Source: Pelotomaculum_C sp050950345 (lineage in GTDB: Bacteria > Bacillota > Desulfotomaculia > Desulfotomaculales > Pelotomaculaceae). Taken from it: a stretch of DNA of 64,000 bases. The translations under genes were made by a program, and so were the position numbers. Position 1 is the first letter of the stretch; the number at the start of each line of letters is the position of its first letter. Below, in pieces: positions 32,702-41,873 of the stretch. The DNA lies in contig JBMNHK010000004.1 in assembly GCA_050950345.1 (NCBI GenBank), positions 124,001 through 188,000 on the forward strand, written 5' to 3'. Under the pieces are notes generated by a model that was not told the origin of the DNA, searched no databases, and saw only the letters and a list, made by a program, of their open reading frames with translations.

Positions 32702-34915
32702 TTGAAAAACGTGCGAACTAAGTTATTATCTATTTTTGTGGCTTGTATCTTTTTCTTGAGTTCGGTGGCAGCAGTTGGTGTGCCAGCCGCAAGTGCACTT
32801 ACAGAGGAGGGTTTGGAAGGTATTGAAGGCATTCCTGTTCTAATCGATAAGTTCAAAAAATTGACTCCTGAACAGGTAAAAAATGCTCTGACAATTGGCC
32901 AGGATATCATCTTTGATAGCGACATAATACCTGGTATCCTTACCGATGATCAAAAAGCTAATCTTAAAAGCTTGGGCCTTACCTATGACCAAGTTAAGTA
33001 CGCATACGAGTGTGTAATTGATCAATTGAAAACCGATGATCAAATTGTTGAGCTGCAAAATGGTAATCTGGAAGCTTACTTGGAATTCGTAAACAATGTT
33101 AGCAATAAATTCTCCTCGGAATATAAAGAAAACCTCAAAAATAAAGGGGTCACTGTTTCAAAATTAGTGCTGGTCGCATTAAAAGTTTCAGAATTGACCT
33201 TTGACCCGTATGGAGACATACCCAAAGCTGATTTAGAGAAGATTTTAAAAGAAGATATGGGTATAGCTACTGAGACTGCGACAAAATATGGGTTAAATTG
33301 GACTAATGTTGAAGCGCTTAGAAACAAACTAACTAATGAGCAGAAGGAGCAGTTTGTAGATATTCTTAAAACTATCGGAAACCTCAGTCCTCAAGAGACA
33401 AAAAAACCGGAAGCTAATGACGATACTATAGTATTAGATGATGCTACTAAACCTGTAGCGATTGATATCCCTGCAGGCATCACTGATACGAAAATCCAAG
33501 TGCCTAAAGTTGGAGAGAACTATCAACTCCCGTTAGTGCAGGTGCAGGTCCAAAGCGATACGCCAGGCGCTGTGCAGGGTGTCTTCATGCAAATTCCTCA
33601 TGGAACAACGGTAACAGCCCCTGATAACTGGGATGGTACAATTCAACTGCCTAAAGTTAAACCTAACGCTGAAGTAAGCGGCATTAACGGCACAGTAAGC
33701 GCGGTGGTAGAGGTTGGGTTGCCAGATGGAGAGATTGTTTTCGATAAAGCAGTAAGGCTGGTATTACCTGGGCAAGCCGGAAAAGTAGCGGCTTTCAAGC
33801 GACCGGGCGACAGTGGGTACACAGTTATTAACAAGACAATTAGCGCTGATTACCAGTATGTAGCCGACCAAGAACTAGGTGACAGAGAAGCGGGTAAGAT
33901 AGACGTCGGATCTGACCTGGTGATCTGGACCAAGCACTTTACTGAGTTTATCGCTTATACGCCACGTAGCAGCGGTGGTGGCGATGGCGGCGGCGGTGCT
34001 GTCACTCCCGGCACAAGGGTAGTTCCCTCTCAGGGAGGTACCGTGAAATATGACGATGCAGTTACGCTGGAAATCCCCGCAGAGGCTCTCCAGGGCACAT
34101 CATCTGTAAAGGTCCTGGTGGAAAAAGCTGCGTCACCGGCGGCAGCGCCTGCTGGGTTCAGGATACTGGGTAATGTCTACTCGATCACGGTAGATGGAAA
34201 ATCCCACTACACCTTCAATAAACCGGTGACACTCACCTTTACCTTTGACCCTGAGGATCTGGCTGAAGGTGAAATACCAGTAGTGTATTACTATGATGAC
34301 GAAGCATCCAGCTGGGTAAATCTCGGCGGTACCGTTTCCGGTAATAAAATTACGGTGACTATAGACCACCTCACCAAGTTTGCGGTGATGGCTCAAGAAT
34401 ATCTCTTAAATGACATCGCAGGACACTGGGCCGAGGACAATATCAAACTGTTGGTAGCTGATGGGGCCATTACCGGCTATGAAGACGGAAGCTTTAAGCC
34501 GGACAGCGATATTACCAGAGCTGAGTTTGCGACTGTGCTGGTAAGAGCGTTGAAGCTGGAGCCGCAGAGTGGTAAAATCTTTGCTGACACCAGCAACCAC
34601 TGGGCGAAGGATTTCATAGCGACAGCCGCCTGGAGCGGGATCATCCAGGGATATGATGACGCCACTTTTGGTCCCGATGACTTAATTACCCGTGAGCAGA
34701 TGGCAGTGATGATTTATAGAGCCGCCCAGTTTGGTATTTCAACCGACGAGATTGCTTTTGAGGACGCTGCAAGCATCTCGTCCTGGGCCGAGGAAGCTGT
34801 TGCCTTGATGGCAGAAGAAGGCATTATTACGGGTTACCCGGATAATACATTTAAGCCACAGGCCAATGCTACCAGGGCAGAGGCGGTAACAGTAATAGTC
34901 AGAGCGCTGAAGTAA
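32702..34915 (+). CDS. SLH-domain surface protein with ZU5-like modules
   Basis: 737 residues; TTG start 8 bases behind GGAGG. Signal peptide 1-30 (FFLSSVAAVGVPAASA). The first 230 residues are helical repeats built on LTPEQVKNAL- and LTNEQKEQFV-type motifs. Two beta domains follow (about 245-410 and 430-560), the second a ZU5-like module with TRVVPSQGGTVKYDDAV and TVTIDHLTKFAVM. Three SLH modules close the protein (about 569-615, 626-675, 684-737; IAGHWAEDNIKLLVADGAI, NHWAKDFIATAAWSGII, ISSWAEEAVALMAEEGII). It should be exported and bound to the wall polysaccharide. The second SLH protein follows behind a terminator. Confidence 0.92.
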   Translation: MKNVRTKLLSIFVACIFFLSSVAAVGVPAASALTEEGLEGIEGIPVLIDKFKKLTPEQVKNALTIGQDIIFDSDIIPGILTDDQKANLKSLGLTYDQVKYAYECVIDQLKTDDQIVELQNGNLEAYLEFVNNVSNKFSSEYKENLKNKGVTVSKLVLVALKVSELTFDPYGDIPKADLEKILKEDMGIATETATKYGLNWTNVEALRNKLTNEQKEQFVDILKTIGNLSPQETKKPEANDDTIVLDDATKPVAIDIPAGITDTKIQVPKVGENYQLPLVQVQVQSDTPGAVQGVFMQIPHGTTVTAPDNWDGTIQLPKVKPNAEVSGINGTVSAVVEVGLPDGEIVFDKAVRLVLPGQAGKVAAFKRPGDSGYTVINKTISADYQYVADQELGDREAGKIDVGSDLVIWTKHFTEFIAYTPRSSGGGDGGGGAVTPGTRVVPSQGGTVKYDDAVTLEIPAEALQGTSSVKVLVEKAASPAAAPAGFRILGNVYSITVDGKSHYTFNKPVTLTFTFDPEDLAEGEIPVVYYYDDEASSWVNLGGTVSGNKITVTIDHLTKFAVMAQEYLLNDIAGHWAEDNIKLLVADGAITGYEDGSFKPDSDITRAEFATVLVRALKLEPQSGKIFADTSNHWAKDFIATAAWSGIIQGYDDATFGPDDLITREQMAVMIYRAAQFGISTDEIAFEDAASISSWAEEAVALMAEEGIITGYPDNTFKPQANATRAEAVTVIVRALK

Positions 34916-34927
34916 TAAGAGACACCA

Positions 34928-34961
34928 GGGACCCTTGAGAGTTTCAGCTTCTCAGGGGTCC
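34928..34961 (+). terminator. Hairpin directly after the first SLH gene
   Basis: GGGACCCTTGAGA and TCTCAGGGGTCCT pair around a 9-base loop with one mismatch. No long T-run follows; together with the next hairpin it would form a double terminator. Confidence 0.5.
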
Positions 34962-35000
34962 TCCCTAATTTAACCATGTCCATATTGATTTACTTTAATG

Positions 35001-35038
35001 AAAAAACCGCACGCCATTTACGGCGGTGGCGGTTTTTT
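35001..35038 (+). terminator. Strong terminator between the two SLH genes
   Basis: AAAAAACCGC (35001-35010) pairs with GCGGTTTTTT (35029-35038), and an inner CGCC/GGCG extends the stem around ATTTA. The A-run and T-run make it usable in both directions. Confidence 0.75.
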
Positions 35039-35118
35039 ACAGCTTCAAAGCCGGGAAATAAAGTGACAGTATGGCAGGGGTCTTGACCAAACAACAGTGA
35101 GGGGGTACATACTGTAAA

Positions 35119-36636
35119 ATGATTAAAAAGGCTACCGGTATAGTAATACTTACATTGGCCTTGCTATTCAGTCTGGCGGGTTACGCCTTTGCCTCCGGCT
35201 TTGCCGACCTGGAGAGCCACTGGGCTGCAGGGCAAATCAACCAATGGGTTGAGCAGGGCCTGGTCGCCGGTTACGAAGACGGGACCTTCAAGCCCGACCG
35301 GCAGGTTACAAGGGCGGAATTTGTGGTTCTGATTAACCGTGCCTTCAAGGTGGACAAGGAGGCCTCAGACCTGCAATTTACGGATGTCCGGCCTGGAAGC
35401 TGGTATTACGAGGATGTGGCGGCAGCGGCAGCGGCAGGTTATATCACGGGTTATCCCGACGGCAGTTTTGGAGCCGAGCGCAGCATCACCCGCCAGGAAG
35501 CGGCAGCTGTTTTGGTGAAGTTGTTAAAACTTGCGCCGGCTGAAGGTGGCGCAAGTGATTTCAAGGATGCCGATCACATAGCTGCCTGGGCCGCCGGCTA
35601 TGTGGGCGCTGTTGTCCGGGACGGGTTGATGATGGGTATGCCGGATCAGACCTTCCAACCCCAAAAAAGCATCAGCAGGGCGGAAGCGGTTGTATCCCTG
35701 AGCCGGGCGCTGGAAGCTAAGGCCGCGCCTCAGGAAAGCGGCATTGCCGGCAAAGTGCTTTACAATAACGAGGCTGTTCCCAATGCTGTCATCAAAGTCT
35801 ATCAGGCCGGTGACTACAGGGTTTTGCAACTGGCCAAAACCAACGCAAAAGGGAATTTCGAGCTGAATCTCTCCCCGGGTGCTTACGATGTAACTGCCGG
35901 CACCGAAAATGAAGTTGCCTATCGGAGTGGCGTACAGGTGACGGCTGGTAAAGTAACCGAGGTTAATCTGACGCTGCAGGCGGCTGCTACGCTAAGCGGT
36001 GAGTTGCTGGATCAGGAGGGTAAGCCTTTAAAAAACACTACGCTGGTTTTCACCACCAATCCCACCTTTACTGCCGGCACAGATAATAACGGTGCGTACT
36101 CGGTGGCGCTGGTCCCGCACCGGGACTATCAGGTCCGGTTTGTTTCTGATGGGGGAGATAACGAGCCGGTGGAACTTGACAGTATATCAGTAGGAGCTGC
36201 CGGCCGGCAAAGCATGTCGTTTACTGCCAGCGACGATGCTAAAGAGCAGGCCGGCGGCGGAGGTGGCGGAGCTGGCACAAATAAACCCCCGGTAGTTGAA
36301 TCGGTCACTTTTATCGTGGATGGCAGGGAGATTACCGAAACCGGCTCCAATAACAGCTTCTCCATTGACCTGTCCGACTATACCGATGATTCTGTGTTTA
36401 CAGGTCTAACCGTTAAGGCGTCGAGCGATGCTAAAACAGCCAGTGTTAGCGTGCTGGGGATTTCCAAAACAATAACCTTTAACAACGGAGTAGCGTCCGC
36501 CTCAGTAGGCAAGAGTGGTATTAGCTTGAAAGAACTAAAATCATATTTGAAGCTATTGGGCACCAACAAAATAACTATCACCGTCACCGGTGACACAGGT
36601 CTTACCTCAAAGGTTAAAGTTACCGTTAATACTTAA
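35119..36636 (+). CDS. SLH-domain surface protein with carboxypeptidase-regulatory-like domains
   Basis: 505 residues. Signal peptide 1-26 (LTLALLFSLAGYAFASGFA). Three SLH modules come first (about 28-75, 88-140, 150-200; ESHWAAGQINQWVEQGLVAG, WYYEDVAAAAAAGYITGYPD, IAAWAAGYVGAVVRDGLMMG). Two CarboxypepD_reg/CNA-B-like beta domains follow (about 208-285 and 290-375; VPNAVIKVYQ, LSPGAYDVTAGTENEV), then a GGGGGGAG linker and a final beta domain rich in Thr/Ser. Unlike its neighbour, the wall anchor is N-terminal. ATG 35119 has a GAGGGGG box at a long spacing of about 13 bases. Confidence 0.92.
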   Translation: MIKKATGIVILTLALLFSLAGYAFASGFADLESHWAAGQINQWVEQGLVAGYEDGTFKPDRQVTRAEFVVLINRAFKVDKEASDLQFTDVRPGSWYYEDVAAAAAAGYITGYPDGSFGAERSITRQEAAAVLVKLLKLAPAEGGASDFKDADHIAAWAAGYVGAVVRDGLMMGMPDQTFQPQKSISRAEAVVSLSRALEAKAAPQESGIAGKVLYNNEAVPNAVIKVYQAGDYRVLQLAKTNAKGNFELNLSPGAYDVTAGTENEVAYRSGVQVTAGKVTEVNLTLQAAATLSGELLDQEGKPLKNTTLVFTTNPTFTAGTDNNGAYSVALVPHRDYQVRFVSDGGDNEPVELDSISVGAAGRQSMSFTASDDAKEQAGGGGGGAGTNKPPVVESVTFIVDGREITETGSNNSFSIDLSDYTDDSVFTGLTVKASSDAKTASVSVLGISKTITFNNGVASASVGKSGISLKELKSYLKLLGTNKITITVTGDTGLTSKVKVTVNT

Positions 36637-36711
36637 GTTAGTTATATAAAATAAAACATAGCACCTGGGACAACAGCCTGGCCAGGCCCGGTAAATAGAG
36701 TTGCCTGATTG

Positions 36712-36748
36712 AAAGCACCCCGCTCCGGCATAGAGCGGGGTGCTTTTT
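36712..36748 (+). terminator. Terminator of the second SLH gene
   Basis: A perfect 14-bp stem AAAGCACCCCGCTC (36712-36725) / GAGCGGGGTGCTTT (36733-36746) is followed by TT; the stem itself ends in a T5 run. It sits between the convergent SLH and P-ATPase genes. Confidence 0.88.
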
Positions 36749-36802
36749 GAGCGGCAGCTACACAGTAGCTGTAATAGGCCTATGAGGCTATTTTTTAGCC
36801 CT

Positions 36803-39511
36803 TCAAGCAGCATTCTTGCTTTGGCGATACCTGACATACACTTTGTTGAGCTCCACTACAAAAAGCGGTATGAGGCTCAAGGCCAGCACAAAAGACCAGT
36901 CTGAAGGCCGGAGCATGGCGGTATCAAAGGGAATTCTCAAAAACGGTACAAAGACGATCATGAGCGTGGCTACCAGGGATAGCAGCAAGGCATAGATCAG
37001 GCTGCGGTTGCTGCCCATGCCCAGGGTGAAGAGGGATTGCTCCCTGCTGCGCACGTTCAATGAATGCACCAGCTGGGACAGGGCCATAGTTACAAAAGTC
37101 ATGGTCTGGGCTTCCTGGGGCGTTCTTCCCCAGGTCAAAGCGAATGCGTAGGCGGTCAGGGACAATAAGCCGATCATTAAGCCCTGCCAGATAATGGCCG
37201 CACCCATACCTGCGGCAAAAATACTCTCCTTGGGATTGCGGGGGGGCCTGTTCATGATCCCTTTTTGGGGCGGCTCAAGACCCAGAGCAAGTGCGGGGGG
37301 GCCGTCTGTAACCAGGTTCAGCCACAGGATCTGAATGGCGGTCAAAGGACTGCCCAGTCCCAGCAGCAAGGAGGTAAAAATGGCGGAAACTTCCCCTACA
37401 TTACAGGAAAGCAGGTATTGAATTGCGCCCCGGATATTTTTGTAGATGGTCCTGCCTTCCTCAACTGCCCGCACTATGGTGGCGAAGTTGTCGTCCTGCA
37501 GGACGATGTCCGCGGCTTCCTTGGCCACATCGGTGCCGCTTTGCCCCATGGCAGCCCCGATGTCGGCCCGCTTAAGGGCCGGGGCGTCATTGACCCCGTC
37601 ACCGGTCATTGCTACCACATGACCATTATGTTTCAGAGCTTCCACAATGCGCAGCTTGTGCTCGGGGGATACCCGGGCAAAAACTCTGGTTTGCTCAACG
37701 GCGCGGAATAATGCATTATCATCCATATGTTCCAGTTCTTCACCGGTCAGGGTTTGGTCACCCGGCTGCATCATGCCCACTTCCCCGGCGATGGCAGCGG
37801 CTGTATCGCGATGGTCGCCGGTAATCATAATAGTGCTGATGCCTGCCCGGTGGCACCTGGCCACAGCTTCCTTAGCCTCCTGCCGGAGCGGGTCCTGGAT
37901 GGCGAAGAAACCGATAAAAGTAAGCCCCTGCTCCACTATTTTTTTATCCAGCGGCCGGGGGATTTCTTCCCACTGTCTCGTTGCCAGGGCCAGCACACGC
38001 CTGCCTTGCAAAGCCTGTTGGGAGTTGACGGTCAGGAGCCGATCCCTTTCTTCACCTGTCAGCGAAACTGTTTGCTCCTGCCTTACGTGGGTGCAGCGTC
38101 CCAGCACCACGTCCGGCGCTCCCTTGGTGAAAGACTGGCAAGAGCCGTCCACCTGGTGGAAAGTGGTCATCATCTTGCGATCAGAATCAAAAGGTATTTC
38201 TGCCAGCCTGGGGTAATCCCGCCCGGCTTGCTCTTTATTTAAGCCCGCCTTGGCTGCTGCCACTACCAGCGCGCCTTCTGTGGGATCACCGATGATCCTG
38301 TAGCTCCCTGTCGCTGCTTCGGCCTCCAAAATGGCGTCAGAGCAGAGTAAACCACCCAGCAGGGTAAGATAAAGGAGCTTTTCCTCTGCTAAGTCTACAT
38401 CTGCGCCTCCATCACTTAGAAAGCTTCCAAGAGGTTCGTAGCCTGCGCCGGTTATTTGGAAGGTTTTGCCGCCGGCATGGACAGCGGTGGCAGTCATTTC
38501 ATTTTTCGTAAGGGTGCCGGTTTTGTCAGAGCAGATCACGGTAGCTGTTCCCAGGGTTTCCACGGCAGGCAGCTTTCTGATGATGGCCTTATGCCGGCTC
38601 ATTCTGGTCACACCCAGCGCCAGCACAACAGTGATGACAGCCGGCAGTCCCTCGGGAACGGCCGCCACAGCAAGGCTGATGGCTACCATAAACATTTCCA
38701 TCAAATCTTCAGCGCGCCACAGCCCCAGGGCAAATACAACAGCCACGATTAAAGCCGCGCCCAGTCCCATGACCTTCCCAAGTTGGCCCAAACGCTGCTG
38801 CAGGGGAGTTTGTTCGACATCGGTCGTGTCCAACAGCTCCGCGATGCGGCCTAATTCAGTCTGCATACCGGTGGCCGCTACGATGGCTTTAGCTCTGCCG
38901 GCGGTTATGCTGGTGCCCATGAAGAGCATGTTCTTCCGGTCACCCAGAGCAACCTGCCGGTCTTTGATGGTGGCCGGATCTTTTTCAACCGGTAAGGACT
39001 CACCGGTCAAAGCTGATTCATTGGCGTGCAGGTCGGCTGCCTCCAGAAGCCGCAAATCTGCCGGGACAGAGTCGCCGGCATCCAGGAAAACCAGGTCACC
39101 GGGAACCAGTTCCGCAGTACTCAATTGCACCAGAGTGCCGTCACGCAATACCTTGGCGGAAGGCTTGGTTAACCCTTTCAGGGCTTCCAGGGCATGCTCG
39201 GCTCTGTTTTCTTGATACACTCCGATGGCGGCGTTGAGAATGACGATGATGAGAATGACGGCAGCATCCGCCCATTCACCCACCAGGCCGGACACGATTA
39301 CGGCAATGAGCAGGATGATGACAAGGATCTCCTTTAATTGAGAGACAAACATGGATAAGAGGCTGCGGGGCGGCTTTTTCTTCAATTCATTGGGGCCGTA
39401 GGTTTTTATGCGCAGCCCGGCTTCAGAACTATTAAGACCCCGCTGCGGATCTGTGCCAAGTTTCATGCACGTTTCTTCAACATCAAGGGAGTACCAATTC
39501 CTGGTTTCCAT
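36803..39511 (-). CDS. P-type calcium-transporting ATPase (SERCA/PMCA-like)
   Basis: 902 residues. In order: cation ATPase N-terminal domain (about 5-70), TGES actuator loop (169-172), TM4 motif VAAVPEGLPAV (about 282-292), phosphorylation site SDKTGTLTKN with Asp329, KGAPDVVLGRC, the hinge MTGDGVNDAPALK, then LWLNLVTDGPPALALG in TM6 and a C-terminal cation ATPase domain of four helices. PEGLP together with N...TDG is typical of type II Ca2+ pumps, although some bacterial members move Mn2+. Expected to export Ca2+ from the cytosol using ATP. ATG start behind AAGAGG. Single gene. Confidence 0.93.
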   Translation of the reverse strand: METRNWYSLDVEETCMKLGTDPQRGLNSSEAGLRIKTYGPNELKKKPPRSLLSMFVSQLKEILVIILLIAVIVSGLVGEWADAAVILIIVILNAAIGVYQENRAEHALEALKGLTKPSAKVLRDGTLVQLSTAELVPGDLVFLDAGDSVPADLRLLEAADLHANESALTGESLPVEKDPATIKDRQVALGDRKNMLFMGTSITAGRAKAIVAATGMQTELGRIAELLDTTDVEQTPLQQRLGQLGKVMGLGAALIVAVVFALGLWRAEDLMEMFMVAISLAVAAVPEGLPAVITVVLALGVTRMSRHKAIIRKLPAVETLGTATVICSDKTGTLTKNEMTATAVHAGGKTFQITGAGYEPLGSFLSDGGADVDLAEEKLLYLTLLGGLLCSDAILEAEAATGSYRIIGDPTEGALVVAAAKAGLNKEQAGRDYPRLAEIPFDSDRKMMTTFHQVDGSCQSFTKGAPDVVLGRCTHVRQEQTVSLTGEERDRLLTVNSQQALQGRRVLALATRQWEEIPRPLDKKIVEQGLTFIGFFAIQDPLRQEAKEAVARCHRAGISTIMITGDHRDTAAAIAGEVGMMQPGDQTLTGEELEHMDDNALFRAVEQTRVFARVSPEHKLRIVEALKHNGHVVAMTGDGVNDAPALKRADIGAAMGQSGTDVAKEAADIVLQDDNFATIVRAVEEGRTIYKNIRGAIQYLLSCNVGEVSAIFTSLLLGLGSPLTAIQILWLNLVTDGPPALALGLEPPQKGIMNRPPRNPKESIFAAGMGAAIIWQGLMIGLLSLTAYAFALTWGRTPQEAQTMTFVTMALSQLVHSLNVRSREQSLFTLGMGSNRSLIYALLLSLVATLMIVFVPFLRIPFDTAMLRPSDWSFVLALSLIPLFVVELNKVYVRYRQSKNAA

Positions 39512-39813
39512 AACAACCTCTTTTCTATCAGCTTTAACAATACCTGTATATTATTATGCTGGGTTAGCGGGGAAAGTTATGCAAAGATACGGCGATTTCG
39601 ACAGATCAGCCGGCATACAGGCAATCTGGGTGTCGATCAACCAGCAGCCTCCGGCAGCTCAGGAGTCGGCTCCCATAGGAGGCAAAGGGGACGGTTAGTT
39701 AATATCCGTCCCCCGGGTTTAAAAAGTTATATTGATTTCTGATTACGGTTAAAGCCCTATGCCGGCCCTAAAAAACCCGGCTTTCAGCCTGCACATCACT
39801 CTGCAAGCAAGGC
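39512..39813. other. Intergenic region with GGGGACGG hairpin
   Basis: No supported gene. GGGGACGG (39687-39694) pairs with CCGTCCCC (39706-39713); the same 8-mer occurs repeatedly in the long hairpin at 17527-17645, so this may be a relic of the same repeat family. An open frame of about 39 codons from ATG 39579 (RSAGIQAIWVSINQQ) ends in the hairpin and has no recognisable relative. A short T-rich stretch after 39790 on the minus strand may end the flavoprotein transcript. Confidence 0.4.
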
Positions 39814-40764
39814 TTAATCCGGTTCGGCCTGGACCTCCTGGACTAAGTTATCGAAGATTTTCTGCACCGGCAAAATGCTGTTGATCTGGCCAACATTTTT
39901 GCCGGCGAAGACTATTCCTTCGTTGACATTGCCCAGGCGGGCATTTTCCAGGGCCTTGATGATGCAGTATTCTCTGGAGCAGTCTTTGAGGCAGAGTTCG
40001 CAGCCTTTAATGGGAGCCGGGCAACCCAGCATGATGTCGTTGACGAAAGGGTTGCGGATAGCCCGGCCCGGCATGCCCACAGGGCTATTAATGAGCATAA
40101 TGTCTTCCGGCCTGGCCTTAAGGTACATCTGTTTAAACACATCCGCAACGGTGCACTCCACACTGGCCACAAAACGGGTAGCCATTTGCACGCCGCTGGC
40201 GCCGAGCCGGAAGGCTTTAGCTATGCCCTGGCCGTCGACAATGCCGCCGGCTGCAATAACAGGCAGCTTGACGCTGGCCACTATTTCAGGCAGGATTTCA
40301 AAGAGGGAACGATCAGTGCCCAGATGCCCTCCGGCTTCATTCCCTTCAGCAACGATGGCGGCAGCGCCTAATCTTTCTGCGATTTTTGCCAGCTTGCTGG
40401 AAGATACGATAGTTACGATAGGCACGCCGCTTTCAGCGCCCCATTTGAAAATGTCCCGGGAAAAACCGGCGCCGGTGATAATCAGGTCGATTTTTTCCCC
40501 AATGGCTGTATGCACCAGGTTGGCGAATTGCCTTACGGCAAACATGATATTAATGCCGATAATGCCCTTGGAAAGCCGTCTGGCCTCTCTAATTTCTCTT
40601 TTCAATTCCTCTATGGACATACCGGTCGCTGCTATAACGCCGATGCCCCCTGCATTGGCTACAGCCGCGGCCAGAGGCGCTGTGGAAACCCTTGTGGCCA
40701 TGCCGCCCTGGACAATGGGGTAACGTGGTATGAGCTGGGCAATCTTTAACTGTGGAAATTTCAT
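39814..40764 (-). CDS. Nitronate monooxygenase-type FMN flavoprotein
   Basis: 316 residues, a TIM-barrel flavoenzyme of the 2-nitropropane dioxygenase/NMO and FabK superfamily. Motifs: PIVQGGMATRVSTAPLAAAV at the N-terminus, INIMFAVRQFANLV, then the catalytic-histidine loop AEGNEAGGHLGTD, PVIAAGGIVDGQGIAKAF and LGASGVQMATRFVASVEC for FMN phosphate binding. A cysteine-rich stretch CPAPIKGCELCLKDCSREYC occurs near 255-275 and may bind a metal or be structural. The reaction could be nitronate oxidation or an enoyl-reductase-like role; the sequence does not decide. Start ATG 40764; AGGAAG lies upstream at a long spacing. Confidence 0.85.
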   Translation of the reverse strand: MKFPQLKIAQLIPRYPIVQGGMATRVSTAPLAAAVANAGGIGVIAATGMSIEELKREIREARRLSKGIIGINIMFAVRQFANLVHTAIGEKIDLIITGAGFSRDIFKWGAESGVPIVTIVSSSKLAKIAERLGAAAIVAEGNEAGGHLGTDRSLFEILPEIVASVKLPVIAAGGIVDGQGIAKAFRLGASGVQMATRFVASVECTVADVFKQMYLKARPEDIMLINSPVGMPGRAIRNPFVNDIMLGCPAPIKGCELCLKDCSREYCIIKALENARLGNVNEGIVFAGKNVGQINSILPVQKIFDNLVQEVQAEPD

Positions 40765-41042
40765 ATTGCTGTCTACTTCCTTTGCTTTCCTTAATAGGGA
40801 CTTGATTTAGCATGCTTATTGTATCAAAAAATCCTAAAAACACAAAAAAATCCATTACACCTATACAAGTGGAAATACATTCTAGATCAATGGCGTTTTT
40901 CCTCTAAAAAACAAACAAATCTTTGTGAGTACATTAGAGAACCGGAACCACCCTTTGACAAACTTTTGAACTTGCACCGCTAAATGAATACTCACATATA
41001 CTCTCACAGGCAGCAATTTTTTTTTGTGAGAGGTGAGTGAAT

Positions 41043-41729
41043 TTGCATTTCCTGACAATTGTCTTGCTGGCGTTATCCATCAGCCTTGACAGTCTTGCAG
41101 TTGGCATTGTATACGGGTTGCGCAGGATCAGGATGCCCTGGTCTTCAAACCTGTTGATTGCTGTGTTAACAGGCCTGGGGACTTTTGCCGCCATGCAGGC
41201 CGGCTCCTATGTCATTACCTTTATGCCTCCCGATTGGGCGTCCTATATCAGTTCAGGTGTTATGGCCGGGGCTGGTCTTTGGATCATTCTTCAGAGCAGA
41301 TCCGGGGGTGCGGCAGCAGGTGACCTGCCGCCTGCGCCGGGTGACCATAAAGATCTAAGGCAGCCTCCCGCCGCAAGGGAATATGTGCAGCTGGCAAGTA
41401 TTGAAATCAAGTTTCTGGGGCTGCTGATCAGAATTTTAAAGGAGCCCGCTGCCGGGGACAGGGACGCTTCAGGCACCATTGATTTTAAGGAAGCCTGCAT
41501 AGTGGGCATGGCCCTGTCGTTAAACAACCTGGCCGGAGGCTTAGGCGGCGGCATGGCCGGCCTTAATCCCCTCTACACGGCCCTGCTGGCTCTGGTGATC
41601 AGCATCTTGTTTTTCATCACCGGTCTTAAGGTTGGACAAAGGTATCTCTCCAGGTGGATTGGCGAACGCTCTGCCGTGATCGCCGGCCTGATCCTGATCC
41701 TCATCGCTGTATACGAGCTGGTCTTTTAG
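41043..41729 (+). CDS. ytaF: YtaF/MntP-like sporulation membrane protein
   Basis: About 228 residues, six predicted membrane helices, in two three-helix halves. The first half has the motif LALSISLDSLAVGIVYGLRR (Asp and Gly conserved in the MntP/LysE-fold), the second ACIVGMALSLNNLAGGLGGG. This two-half pattern with a central charged loop (about 90-150) matches YtaF, a sporulation membrane protein related to the Mn2+ exporter MntP. Start uncertain: the TTG at 41043 is 6 bases behind GAGAGGTGA, an in-frame GTG at 41037 is too close. The role may be cation transport during sporulation. Confidence 0.82.
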   Translation: MHFLTIVLLALSISLDSLAVGIVYGLRRIRMPWSSNLLIAVLTGLGTFAAMQAGSYVITFMPPDWASYISSGVMAGAGLWIILQSRSGGAAAGDLPPAPGDHKDLRQPPAAREYVQLASIEIKFLGLLIRILKEPAAGDRDASGTIDFKEACIVGMALSLNNLAGGLGGGMAGLNPLYTALLALVISILFFITGLKVGQRYLSRWIGERSAVIAGLILILIAVYELVF

Positions 41730-41873
41730 CAGCTAATAAAAGACTGAACAGTTTTTTTGCCGGGTACGATAGTTTTTAAGCTTTTTTTCAGCCTCTTCAT
41801 GTAATATATGGACTTAGAAATATAGACTTGGAAAATAATTTTTGTTAAGATCCATACAGGGGAGGCATATTAA

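Noticed and set aside
38466..39215. 249-codon plus-strand frame
   Set aside because: Antisense to the P-type ATPase; Ser/Thr/Arg-rich composition typical of a shadow frame.
39875..40723. 282-codon plus-strand frame
   Set aside because: Antisense shadow of the nitronate monooxygenase-type gene, low-complexity Met/Ser/Pro-rich product.
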